Assembly: GCA_015099395.1 (NCBI GenBank)
Contig: AP024096.1
Span: 6,489,485-6,553,484 of the forward strand
Direction: 5' to 3'
From: Ktedonobacteria bacterium brp13
Lineage (GTDB): Bacteria > Chloroflexota > Ktedonobacteria > Ktedonobacterales > Ktedonobacteraceae
Length of the DNA stretch: 64,000 nt
A program made the position numbers and the translations under genes. Each line of letters starts with the position of its first letter. The stretch's first letter is position 1. Under the pieces are notes generated by a model, which had not been told where the DNA came from, searched no databases, and worked only from the letters and a program-made list of their open reading frames with translations. Below are positions 1-8,093 of the stretch, piece after piece.

Positions 1-655
1 CCGGCGTATCGGCCAGCTTGGCCGCACCGATATCGACGATCCAGCTTTCGTTCTCGATGTCAGGATACTCTTTCGCGATCTCGTCGAAGACTTTGTGGAA
101 CAGCCCATCGGTCTGCTTCATAATATTGTCTTTGACGAAGCAGGTGACTTTTTTGCGATTATTTGAGCGGGCGTACTCGAAGGCGTAGCGGACAATCCGC
201 TCAGAGCCTGGTCGACTGATCAGCTTCAAGGACTCCATCATATCGTGCGTCTGGCGATACTCGATACCGGTATAGGTATCTTCTTCGTTCTCACGAACAA
301 TAACGACGTTCATTTTAGGATGTTTGGTCGCGATGAAGGGGTCATAAGCAACACTGGGGCGAACGTTGGCATAGAGGCCAAAGGTAACACGGGTAGTGAC
401 GTTCAGGCTCTTATACCCACCACCCTGGGGTGTGGTAATTGGAGCTTTCAAGAAGACTTTGGTGCGGCGTAGGGATTCCCAGGCACCGGGTTCGACGCCA
501 GTGGTGATGCCGCGCAGATAGACCTTTTCGCCAACTTCAATCGTCTCTGGCTCGATCTGTGCTCCAGCGGCCTCGATGATATGAAGTGTGGCATCCATAA
601 TCTCAGGTCCGATGCCGTCCCCGTGGGCCACCGTAATCGGGGTTTTATTTGCCAT
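1..655 (-). CDS. icd: Isocitrate dehydrogenase (NADP-type), C-terminus cut by window edge
   Basis: Converts isocitrate to 2-oxoglutarate in the TCA cycle. The first 218 residues are visible. They carry the N-terminal HGDGIGPEI motif (residues 11-19), the substrate-binding stretch around KSLNVTTR (82-89) with the Ser and Asn of the phosphate/isocitrate site, ANVRP (96-100), RENEEDTYTGIEYR (121-134) and the catalytic-lysine motif KDNIMK (175-180). Together these separate it from isopropylmalate and tartrate dehydrogenases and resemble the 480-residue Thermus/Rickettsia-type enzymes (family knowledge). The start ATG lies at 653-655 behind an AAAGGAC ribosome site. The reading frame is open to base 1, so the C-terminus lies outside the window. 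Confidence 0.9.
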   Translation of the reverse strand, partial: MANKTPITVAHGDGIGPEIMDATLHIIEAAGAQIEPETIEVGEKVYLRGITTGVEPGAWESLRRTKVFLKAPITTPQGGGYKSLNVTTRVTFGLYANVRPSVAYDPFIATKHPKMNVVIVRENEEDTYTGIEYRQTHDMMESLKLISRPGSERIVRYAFEYARSNNRKKVTCFVKDNIMKQTDGLFHKVFDEIAKEYPDIENESWIVDIGAAKLADTP

Positions 656-798
656 GCTACAGGAGTCCTTTCTTCGTTATCGTGGACCCTTTTGAAAGGG
701 TGTCGCGCGCGTTGTATTAGAAAAAAGCGCACGTATATCACTCGGAGATACGCGCTCATATGCCTTACAATATGGCTCTGCAAGCGAAAACAGAAATT

Positions 799-833
799 GG
801 GTAATCACTGACACAAGGTGTCAGTGATTACCC
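799..833 (-). terminator. Hairpin terminator after the carbonic anhydrase gene
   Basis: A perfect 16-bp inverted repeat (799-814 with 818-833) has a 3-nt loop. On the minus strand it is followed by a T-rich run, and it starts 20 bases after the carbonic anhydrase stop. It separates that gene from icd. Confidence 0.8.
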
Positions 834-853
834 GCATTGTATCACAAACAGTC

Positions 854-1432
854 TTACGCTGTTGTTTGCGTGGGCTGGCTTACGGGCGTCAGCGCACCGG
901 TTTGAATATTGATGATCAGGCCATCAACGGGCAGATTCTTTGGGAGGAAGGGACTGTTACGTATGACGTTGACAACCTCTTGTACATTCAGATGTACGTC
1001 TGTAAAGGCACCGATCCATTCTACCAGACCATTGATATCGCCCAATCCTTCTTTCTGGATCAGTTGTTCAGGATCTACACCGAGCGCCTGCATCGTGCCG
1101 GTGAGTGCCGCTGGATTCACCTTGCTGAGTCCGCACTCTGTATGCCCGACGACGATAACTCTGCGTACCCCAAGCAGGTAGATACCGCCAGCCAGTGAGC
1201 GGATGAGGTCATTATTGGCGTGTGCGCGGTCCGGCTTAGAAATAGTTGCTCCTGCTGTACGCAGTTCAAGAACGTCGCCACGTTCCAGTCCGAGCGCTTG
1301 CTCAAACGTAGTAACGAGACGGCAGTCCATACAGGTGATGATGGCTGTATGCTTGCGCGGTGCATGTCCGATCTGTGGTAGGGTTGTGCTCGCGAGAAAG
1401 CGTTTGTTGTGCTCCAGGATATCATTCAGCAT
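854..1432 (-). CDS. Beta-class carbonic anhydrase
   Basis: Interconverts CO2 and bicarbonate in the cytoplasm using zinc. The 192-residue protein has the beta-class signature: Cys34 with the Asp36-Arg38 dyad in CMDCR, then His97 and Cys100 in VGHTECG. These are the expected three zinc ligands plus the gate dyad. Length and motif spacing fit the short bacterial type (Mycobacterium Rv1284-like). It stands alone between the gal cluster and icd on the same strand, with its own terminator downstream. No signal peptide is visible. Confidence 0.92.
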   Translation of the reverse strand: MLNDILEHNKRFLASTTLPQIGHAPRKHTAIITCMDCRLVTTFEQALGLERGDVLELRTAGATISKPDRAHANNDLIRSLAGGIYLLGVRRVIVVGHTECGLSKVNPAALTGTMQALGVDPEQLIQKEGLGDINGLVEWIGAFTDVHLNVQEVVNVIRNSPFLPKNLPVDGLIINIQTGALTPVSQPTQTTA

Positions 1433-1571
1433 CGGGTTTACCTTTCTACTGTACAGAATAGTAATGGGAATATTGCTCTCTACCTCGATGACTGCTTCAG
1501 TTTATCATAGCGGCATGAAACGTACAAATCACTAGAAGCTACGCGACGTTGCCCGTCATGATCCTACATGA

Positions 1572-3023
1572 TCAGATATATTCAATCTCGATTGTACCCC
1601 AGGCAATCGCTCCAGAAGAGGAGCCGCGCAGGATAGTGGTCTGTAAGCCGGTCTCCTGTTCGTATTGCTCAACAATCCGCTGAATCTGTTCATCTGCACC
1701 CTTGCGTGCCAGCACGGCAACGGTACCACCACTACCACCTCCAGTGATCTTGGCTCCATACAGCTGTGCCGCTGAACCTGCCTGATGTACGAGCTCTACC
1801 AGTCGGTCTGTGCCGTGTGAACCGAGACCACAGGCGCTATAGCTGGTATGTGATTGATACATCAGCTCGCCCAATAACGCAAGGTTGCTCGCATCACTGC
1901 CAGGATGAGACAGTAGTGCGCGAAAGAGCCTGACTCGATGATGCTCATAGATAGGGTGGGCCGTTGGTTGGCGTACTGCGTAGCTCTGCTCTGGATCGAT
2001 ATGCGTCACTCTGTCGGTTGAGCCACCGTAGCGTGCCAGGAATGTTGCGCCTTCGATTGTCTCAGGGATCAGCTTGCGATAGGTGGTCTCCCAGCGCGAA
2101 GGAGAGATATTGGCAAGGTAGCCCTGCCAGTGTGGATCAGTGATAGTGACATGCTGGTCATCGTCGAAGACTGTATGCAGTCCCATAAGCTCTGCAATGA
2201 TACGATATCCCATAAACGCACCGATGCGTACTGATCCATAGTCTACCCCTACAACTGCATGACGCACACCTGAGTCGATGCCCCATATCTCCACATCTTC
2301 CGGGAGAGGAACGGTTCCTTGCAGCTCGGCTGGCTGGCATAAAAGGGCGAGCAGGCTATCTTTTTCACCGCAGGCTGAGCTCATTTGATCCATGACGCCG
2401 CACGGGGCACCCACGATTAGATTCTCAACTTTTTGGCAGAGGATAGCGAGTTCTCTGCCGTTCAAGTCCAGTTCACACAGACTGTTGATGGCTTGCATAG
2501 CGGCTACTTCAAGCGCTGCTGATGAACTGACCCCTTTGCCGATGGGGACCTCACAGTGCAGGTGGATGCGTAGTCCTTTGTCCAGACGCAGGTAGCCTTC
2601 TCGTTGTAAGACGACCAGTACGCCGATGACATAGGCTGCCCATGCTTTTTGTGGATCAGCGACGAGCAGGCGATGAGCTGCGCTATAGCCGATCGGTTCT
2701 CCTTGCTCATAGAGTGTTGCCAGTGGGAGATACACGATCGGGTCTACATGGATCGCCGAGGCCTCTGTGCTACAGACCGTGATCACTGGCTCGTCGCTGA
2801 ATTGTACAGCGGCTAGCGTGGCGACGGCAATAGGCATCTCTAAGACCAGAGAGCCAGAATAGTCGGCGATGCCGCCCATGAGATCCAGGCGACCAGGAGC
2901 CCGTGCAAGCGTAATGGGGGTATTGACCGCAAAATAGTTGCTGGCGCTGGTATGCAGATAGGTAAGGAAACGTTCGATATCGGATGCGGTCTCATCCTGG
3001 GGCATGTGCCGACACTGCCACAT
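1572..3023 (-). CDS. GHMP kinase, galactokinase/L-arabinokinase-like
   Basis: Sugar-1-kinase of the GHMP family, most likely the galactokinase of this Leloir cluster. The N-terminal sugar signature at 41-57 reads RAPGRLDLMGGIADYSG. Classic GalK has GRxNLIGEHTDY; the GGIADYSG form is typical of the kinase domain of plant L-arabinokinase (family knowledge). The ATP-binding motif PIGKGVSSSAA (160-170), the MDQ motif with the probable catalytic Asp (211-213) and the third GHMP motif GAKITGGGSGG (423-433) are intact. At 483 residues it is longer than GalK (about 390). The ATG at 3023 has AGGAG nine bases upstream, and CTCCT directly before the ATG could pair with that site. It is the last gene of the gal cluster. 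The substrate (galactose or arabinose) is not proven. Confidence 0.8.
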   Translation of the reverse strand: MWQCRHMPQDETASDIERFLTYLHTSASNYFAVNTPITLARAPGRLDLMGGIADYSGSLVLEMPIAVATLAAVQFSDEPVITVCSTEASAIHVDPIVYLPLATLYEQGEPIGYSAAHRLLVADPQKAWAAYVIGVLVVLQREGYLRLDKGLRIHLHCEVPIGKGVSSSAALEVAAMQAINSLCELDLNGRELAILCQKVENLIVGAPCGVMDQMSSACGEKDSLLALLCQPAELQGTVPLPEDVEIWGIDSGVRHAVVGVDYGSVRIGAFMGYRIIAELMGLHTVFDDDQHVTITDPHWQGYLANISPSRWETTYRKLIPETIEGATFLARYGGSTDRVTHIDPEQSYAVRQPTAHPIYEHHRVRLFRALLSHPGSDASNLALLGELMYQSHTSYSACGLGSHGTDRLVELVHQAGSAAQLYGAKITGGGSGGTVAVLARKGADEQIQRIVEQYEQETGLQTTILRGSSSGAIAWGTIEIEYI

Positions 3024-3112
3024 AGGAGGTGACTCCTTTCACATGATGCTTTTATGCTCTACTTTTTACTGAATTTGCCACTCTTTTACAGCAATTGATC
3101 TGCATAGATCTG

Positions 3113-4132
3113 TTAGCGTACGAGGAGGTGATGCTCTTGTAAGAGTGTCTGTAACGTTGTAGCAATCTGGTTGTAAATAGTATGATTAGCATAACCGATC
3201 CAGGCAACTTTTGTCGAGACATCCAGTGGTGCCGCAAGCTGCTTTCCGTGCTCATCAGTAATGATGATGCCCAATTGACGAGCAATCAGCTCAGTGCAGA
3301 GGTCATAGGGATGACAGGCCAGTCCGAGCGCCTGACCGCGTGCCTGTAATGACGCTTCGACGAGCGGACGCAGGTCGGCGCACCAGCGATCGTGACCCAT
3401 CATCAGCTCATAGAACTGGCCGCCACTGGAGATATACTGATCCTCAAAGGCCTGGACGCGGCCTGCCTGGGCAGGTCCCAGCGTATGATAGATAAGCTCG
3501 TCATCTATGGCGGCCAGTTCGGCGCGTGGTCCAGGGAAGAAGCGTGAGATATTGCCGTACCCCTGCTCAATTGTGTTTGCTTGCGATGGCTGAGGGTGGA
3601 GCACCATATGCTCACCGGTCAGACGGTTGTAGCGTTCGCCCTGTACCGCCTGACCGGCAATGGTCCAGAGACTATCGCTCAGATGCTGCTTAACCAGCGG
3701 GATCTCGGTCTGCACTGCCAGTTCGATATCCGATAACCTCGTGTCGTCACCGTGATTGGTTGCGACGCCGGTCAGGATCCAGGCTGCGCGTTTCTGATAC
3801 ATCAGTCCACGCGTACCGTCGATAGGATCAATAATAATGCGCAGTTCAGCCTCTTCAGGAGAAGTTTCAGGTGGAAAGACCATCACACCATCCTCTCCCA
3901 GTCCTTCAGCGATCAAGACAAATGACCACGACTGGCCCAGGGCTGCGAAGTGGTGGAGCAACACCTTTTCAGAGACACGGTCAATAGCAAATACGGTATC
4001 GCCTGCTTGTTCAGCAACGATCTCGCTTAACGCAGCGAGTGAGCTACGTTCGCAGGTAGCTACTACTTCGTCGCGCATCGCCGCATGAACCTGCTGGATA
4101 GCCTGTAAAAGTTCGTTGATTGCACGAATCAT
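3113..4132 (-). CDS. Inositol monophosphatase-family phosphatase in gal cluster
   Basis: Mg-dependent sugar or inositol phosphate phosphatase of the FBPase/IMPase superfamily. Glu76 lies in LIAEGLGED (first metal motif), and DPIDGTR at 102-108 is the central DPxDGT metal site. The C-terminal CHPYDLCTELIARQLG (272-287) probably supplies the last metal Asp. The extension DGTRGLMYQKRAAW differs from suhB-type proteins, so myo-inositol-1-phosphate may not be the substrate. Start chosen at ATG 4132 because AGAGGTG lies 5-6 bases upstream; an in-frame start at 4177 would lie further into the galT-phosphatase gap. It sits between galT (63 bases upstream) and the GHMP kinase (89 bases downstream), presumably cotranscribed. 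The context suggests dephosphorylation of a sugar phosphate (inference). Confidence 0.75.
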   Translation of the reverse strand: MIRAINELLQAIQQVHAAMRDEVVATCERSSLAALSEIVAEQAGDTVFAIDRVSEKVLLHHFAALGQSWSFVLIAEGLGEDGVMVFPPETSPEEAELRIIIDPIDGTRGLMYQKRAAWILTGVATNHGDDTRLSDIELAVQTEIPLVKQHLSDSLWTIAGQAVQGERYNRLTGEHMVLHPQPSQANTIEQGYGNISRFFPGPRAELAAIDDELIYHTLGPAQAGRVQAFEDQYISSGGQFYELMMGHDRWCADLRPLVEASLQARGQALGLACHPYDLCTELIARQLGIIITDEHGKQLAAPLDVSTKVAWIGYANHTIYNQIATTLQTLLQEHHLLVR

Positions 4133-4195
4133 CCCTACACCTCTATTCTTTATCCTTACATATGTAGGAGGACGCAATTGGTCCTCCCTAAGATT

Positions 4196-5254
4196 CTACG
4201 CCAATTTTGGTATTCGATAATGGGTATTAGAAACTTTTTGCAGTTCCAGTGCTGTGTCTTCTGGCAATGTGTCGCTAATAAAGTTTCCTCCACCGATCTC
4301 GGGACCGGCCAGATATTTCAAGGTAGTGGGATTTCTGAGCGGCGGCTGGAAGCTGATAAAGAAATGGAAATTGGGATACTCGCCGTCTACTGGTGCCTGA
4401 TGCATACACATGACGTAGGGGAATGGTAGTTGCCAGAGGTTATCGTAGCGGACCGTTACCTCTTTCATTGTCAGCGCTAAGGAGACGACTTCGTCTTCCG
4501 TGAGTTCTGCGATGGAGGAGACTCGGCGTTTCGGAGCGATGTAGACCTCATAGGCATAGCGTGCGAAGTAGGGGACAAAAGCGATAGCGTGCTCGTCCTC
4601 AAAGAGGATGCGCCTGCCATCCTGTTGCTCTGCCTCTATAATAGCTGCAAAGAGTTCAGCGCCGGTCTCGCTCTTGTAACGCTGCATTGCGAGTAGCTCG
4701 GTCTCAATGGTCTTAAAGACAAAGTTGGTTGCGTAGATCTGTCCATGTGGATGGGGATTCGAGACACCTACGACCTCACCTCTATTCTCGAAGAAAAGCA
4801 GATGTTTGACGTTTGGGCGCTGGCGGAGAGCATAGACCTGATCCTGCCAGGTGGCTATAATCTCTTCAATATTCTGCAATGGCATCTCGGCCATGGTCAG
4901 GTTATGTAAAGGATTGAAGCAGACTACACGTGCGATCCCACGCGCATTGCGGCTCTGGTAGAGGTGAGCGGGCGCTATTGGCTTTTCGGGAGCGTTTTGC
5001 CCGACACAAGGATGATCATTATCAAAGACATGCACGCTCCTGTAGTTGGGATTGCGTTCGCCCGAGACGCGTAGATTGCCTGGACAGAGATAGCAATTAT
5101 ACTGATAGGTGGGAATATCTTTATCGCTGATCGCGACGGTCTCACCTCTCCAGGGGCGCCCCTGCCGATGTGCGGCAATGACGACCCATTCTTCACGGAG
5201 AGGGTGCCAACGTTCCTCCCACTTCAACGAATGAGAAACGTTTGTTGTACTCAT
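4196..5254 (-). CDS. galT: Galactose-1-phosphate uridylyltransferase
   Basis: Exchanges UMP between UDP-glucose and galactose-1-phosphate, the second step of the Leloir pathway. The HIT-superfamily active site NPHPHGQ occurs at 167-172, His170 being the expected uridylylated nucleophile. Cys54 and Cys57 (YNCYLCPGN) match the first zinc-ligand pair. About 352 residues is normal for the family. Two ATGs are possible. I prefer 5254 because GAGGA lies eight bases upstream; the ATG at 5269 overlaps that ribosome site. The gene has its own promoter and operator at 5373-5415 although galE lies upstream on the same strand. Confidence 0.95.
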   Translation of the reverse strand: MSTTNVSHSLKWEERWHPLREEWVVIAAHRQGRPWRGETVAISDKDIPTYQYNCYLCPGNLRVSGERNPNYRSVHVFDNDHPCVGQNAPEKPIAPAHLYQSRNARGIARVVCFNPLHNLTMAEMPLQNIEEIIATWQDQVYALRQRPNVKHLLFFENRGEVVGVSNPHPHGQIYATNFVFKTIETELLAMQRYKSETGAELFAAIIEAEQQDGRRILFEDEHAIAFVPYFARYAYEVYIAPKRRVSSIAELTEDEVVSLALTMKEVTVRYDNLWQLPFPYVMCMHQAPVDGEYPNFHFFISFQPPLRNPTTLKYLAGPEIGGGNFISDTLPEDTALELQKVSNTHYRIPKLA

Positions 5255-5372
5255 AATGTTGATCCTCATTGTGGTCGCTATTGAAAGAAAGTGCTGCTCG
5301 ACGGCTTTACCTGTATCTATTGCACATGCGTTATTACACTATTTCCAGCGTCAGGAAGAGTATCCTATGCAG

Positions 5373-5415
5373 AGTATACTGCGCAAATCGCGTAGCGTCA
5401 ATGCGCATTTGTGCA
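5373..5415 (-). promoter_or_regulatory. galT promoter with palindromic operator
   Basis: On the minus strand: palindrome TGCACAAATGCGCA (5415-5402), then TTGACG (-35), 17 bases, TATACT (-10, ending at 5373). Palindrome, -35 and -10 have exactly the same spacing as upstream of galE. The natural candidate protein is the DeoR-family regulator encoded at 7079-7861 (inference). Confidence 0.75.
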
Positions 5416-5593
5416 TATCTGAGAGCTGTATACGCCGAAATATTTACCTGTATGAGTGCCGATGCCCACTGCAAGTCAGTCTGGTAGAGATATTAGCCGG
5501 CATTATAGTGGTGAAAATTGGGTTTTACGGGATTAAGCAGATAGAGTGTACCATATTTAAGAGGGGAGTGGCTCTTCGTATTTTTGTCACGTT

Positions 5594-5607
5594 TGCGCAT
5601 TCGTGCA
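5594..5607. promoter_or_regulatory. Third gal operator-like palindrome
   Basis: TGCGCATTCGTGCA (flanked by T and A to give a 16-bp inverted repeat) matches the sites at 5402-5415 and 6881-6894. It lies in the galT-galE gap away from any visible promoter, so it could be an auxiliary site for DNA looping (inference). Confidence 0.6.
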
Positions 5608-5741
5608 ATTCAATGTATGCATGTATGGTGAAAAAAAGCCACTACATTCATTACAATCGCATATGAATGTAGCGGCTTCTATTATTCCATGTGGTTGAAG
5701 GTATTCAAAGCACTCACAGCAGCCCTTATTGGCATTGCAGC

Positions 5742-6731
5742 TTACTGCTCAGAATCGTAGCCATTAGGATGTGTGCTGTGCCAGCGCCAGGCTGTACTGA
5801 TAATCTCTTCCAGACCGTACTGGGGTTTCCAGTCCAGTTCCCGTTGTGCTTTGCTGCTATCGGCCCAGATAGCGATAGGATCACCGGGACGGCGTGGGGC
5901 GAGATTGACTTTGAAATCGACACCGCTAATGCGTTTCGCCGCATCGACGACCTCTTTCACCGTGCTACCGACACCAGTACCCAGGTTGTAATCGGTACTC
6001 TTGTTGGTCTCGGCAACGCGCTCGATCGCTTTGACGTGTGCTACCGCCAGATCGACAACGTGGATGTAGTCGCGTATGGCTGTGCCGTCCTTGGTTGGAT
6101 AGTCGGTACCGAAGACATTGACAGCTTCTGTTTTACCAATGGCAGCCTTCATAACCAGCGGAACCAGATTACCCGTGACAGTCCAGTCTTCACCGATCTT
6201 ATTATCAAGCGAGGCACCAGAAGCGTTGAAGTAGCGCAGGCTAACTGAACGCAGGTTTGTTGTCTTGTCAAACCAGCGTAACATCGTCTCAACCATGAGT
6301 TTGGTCTCACCATAGACGCTCTCTGGACCGAATGGAGCATCCTCGGTAACTGGTAGATCTTTTGGTGTACCGAAGACCGCGCAACTCGATGAGAAGACAA
6401 AATAGCGGCAGTCGTGGCGTAGCATCGCCTCTAACAGAGAGAGCGTACCACTGACATTGTTGCGGAAATATTTCGCTGGCTGGGACATTGACTCACCGGG
6501 TGCTTTGTAGGCAGCGAAGTGCATTACCGCATCTGGTTTCTCTGCAGTAAAGATTTTATCGAGGAGTGCTCCATCGGCAGTATCGCCCTGGATGAGCGGT
6601 GCACCGAGTAGCGACTGCTTATTGCCAAGTTCCAGGGTATCAAGGATAACGACTTGATGTCCACGAGCAAGTAGCTCACGTACAGTATGCGAACCGATAT
6701 AACCGGCTCCGCCTGACACAAGTACTTTCAT
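5742..6731 (-). CDS. galE: UDP-glucose 4-epimerase
   Basis: Interconverts UDP-galactose and UDP-glucose with bound NAD; extended short-chain dehydrogenase. The Rossmann motif GGAGYIGS is at 7-14, the catalytic Ser lies in SSSCAVFG (114-121), and YxxxK is Tyr140/Lys144 (YGETK). The HFAAYKAPGES stretch is typical of GalE. Length of 329 residues is normal. Start chosen at ATG 6731 because GGAGGA lies just upstream; an ATG at 6743 would include that ribosome site. It is the first structural gene of the gal cluster, with a promoter and operator at 6852-6894. Confidence 0.96.
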   Translation of the reverse strand: MKVLVSGGAGYIGSHTVRELLARGHQVVILDTLELGNKQSLLGAPLIQGDTADGALLDKIFTAEKPDAVMHFAAYKAPGESMSQPAKYFRNNVSGTLSLLEAMLRHDCRYFVFSSSCAVFGTPKDLPVTEDAPFGPESVYGETKLMVETMLRWFDKTTNLRSVSLRYFNASGASLDNKIGEDWTVTGNLVPLVMKAAIGKTEAVNVFGTDYPTKDGTAIRDYIHVVDLAVAHVKAIERVAETNKSTDYNLGTGVGSTVKEVVDAAKRISGVDFKVNLAPRRPGDPIAIWADSSKAQRELDWKPQYGLEEIISTAWRWHSTHPNGYDSEQ

Positions 6732-6851
6732 GAGTTCCTCCATATCGAGTAGCTATATAGAACGACAGGAGAGGGCTTCGTGTGTCTGACAAATGCCCTC
6801 TCTCAAAAGTATTTTTTGTATGTACATTGCTATATTACTTCATCTGAGAAA

Positions 6852-6894
6852 AGTATACTGCGCATACCTTCACGTGTCAATGCACATTCGTGCA
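6852..6894 (-). promoter_or_regulatory. galE promoter with palindromic operator
   Basis: On the minus strand: TGCACGAATGTGCA (6894-6881, 5-bp arms perfect), then TTGACA, 17 bases, TATACT. This is close to a consensus sigma-70 promoter with the operator abutting the -35 box. A weaker relative (TGCACGCTTCGCGC, 6916-6903) lies just upstream. Confidence 0.8.
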
Positions 6895-7034
6895 GAAATA
6901 TGGCGCGAAGCGTGCAAATTGAGGAAAAGCTGAAGGTAGTATCAGCGTAAAAAAGCCAGGCTAGCTATTGCATGTTTTTGCGGGAAGAAATTTTTAAGCT
7001 TTACAAAGTGAGGAGAGGGGAGGCGCATAATAAA

Positions 7035-7073
7035 AGAAGGTTCTACTTTCCAAAGCAAGAGTAGAGCCTTCTT
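7035..7073. terminator. Terminator of the DeoR-family regulator gene
   Basis: A 13-bp near-perfect inverted repeat (7035-7047 with 7060-7072) has a T-rich run on the minus-strand exit side. It lies 6 bases beyond the regulator stop codon and isolates it from galE. Confidence 0.75.
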
Positions 7074-7078
7074 GTATT

Positions 7079-7861
7079 TTACGCTTCTATGACTTCAATG
7101 TCGTTGGCCCGGAGTTGTGCCACAATTGCCGGGTCTGCATTGCTATCTGTAATGATGTGCTGTACGGAAGAGATTGGCGCAATCGCATGCAGCGCAACCT
7201 TCCCAAGCTTGGTGCTATCCGCAAGCACGAATGTATGACGTGCACGCTGGATAGTCACACGATGAGTCAGTGCCTCTAACTGATTCGGACCGGTCAGACC
7301 ATATTCAGGACTGAGACCAGTGACGCCAATAAAGGCCTTACTGACATACATCTGGCTTAATCCCTGTTCCGCCAGAGGACCGACCAGTGCAAAGAAATCC
7401 GGTAGGAAGAGGCCTCCTGTCAGTGTTAGACTGAGACCGCTGACGCTTGCCAACTCCATCGCAATATTGACTGCATTCGTCACAACTGTGAGATCGGGGA
7501 TCTGCACACGCCGAATACAGCGAGCAAGGTGTGTGGTAGTTGTACCAGGAGAGAGAGCCAGTGTATCGCCGGGTTGGATAAAGCGCAACGCCGCCATGGC
7601 GATGCGTGTCTTCTCCTCAACAAAATGGCCCATATTTTTCTGAAAGGTTAAGTCATCAGCATAGGTATAAGACAGATTATCGAGAGGGACCGCCCCTCCA
7701 TGTACACGACGCAATAATTGTTGTCGTTCTAACTTCTCCAGATCGCGTCGTATCGTAGAAGTATTAACTTGAAGACGTTGGCTGAGATCCTCTGCGAGGA
7801 CGCGTCCATTTGTCATCAGTTCTTGTAATATGAAATCAACTCGTTTAGCCGCTTCAGACAT
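7079..7861 (-). CDS. DeoR-family transcriptional regulator (probable gal regulator)
   Basis: Cytoplasmic DNA-binding repressor or activator. The N-terminal 60 residues form a DeoR-type winged helix-turn-helix (AEDLSQRLQVNTSTIRRDLEKLE, residues 23-45, then RRVHGGAV at 51-58, the family hallmark). The rest is the sugar-phosphate-sensing DeoRC domain, with the typical SPGTTT and TGG segments. About 260 residues is standard. The ATG at 7861 is chosen because family proteins start just before the HTH; an upstream in-frame start at 7921 would add an unrelated 20 residues. It lies directly upstream of galE on the same strand but has its own terminator. Regulation of the gal genes is inferred from position and the shared operators. 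Confidence 0.88.
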   Translation of the reverse strand: MSEAAKRVDFILQELMTNGRVLAEDLSQRLQVNTSTIRRDLEKLERQQLLRRVHGGAVPLDNLSYTYADDLTFQKNMGHFVEEKTRIAMAALRFIQPGDTLALSPGTTTTHLARCIRRVQIPDLTVVTNAVNIAMELASVSGLSLTLTGGLFLPDFFALVGPLAEQGLSQMYVSKAFIGVTGLSPEYGLTGPNQLEALTHRVTIQRARHTFVLADSTKLGKVALHAIAPISSVQHIITDSNADPAIVAQLRANDIEVIEA

Positions 7862-8093
7862 GTTACTTCCCAAATGGTGGCAATGTGCCGCAATTATATA
7901 TGCTTGCCTAGTGAAAGTCAAGCTATTTATATAAGCATTATAGAATATGAAACCACCAGGCTAATAAAAAAGGCAAAATATTCTATCAGTATATCTCTAT
8001 CGAGTGCTAACTGGACTAACGGTAGAAATTATGGTATAGTGTTGAGTACACACTATATATATGCTGGCTTTTGAAACATAGAACGGCAATCCA

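Larger units (their letters stand above)
5255..5741 (-). promoter_or_regulatory. galT-galE intergenic control region
   Basis: This 487-base gap on the gal coding strand holds the galT promoter (about 5373-5401), an operator-like palindrome (5402-5415) touching its -35 box and a second palindrome (5594-5607) about 190 bases further upstream. Short ORFs on the opposite strand look accidental: they have no ribosome site and no recognisable protein features. Confidence 0.6.
6732..7078 (-). promoter_or_regulatory. galE upstream region
   Basis: This 347-base gap holds the galE promoter/operator (6852-6894), a degenerate palindrome half (6903-6916) and the terminator of the regulator gene (7035-7073). 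The transcribed galE leader is about 115 bases. No gene is seen. Confidence 0.6.

Noticed and set aside
5256..5666. 136-residue plus-strand frame opposite the galT promoter
   Set aside because: No ribosome site, no domain pattern, and it covers the galT promoter and operator.
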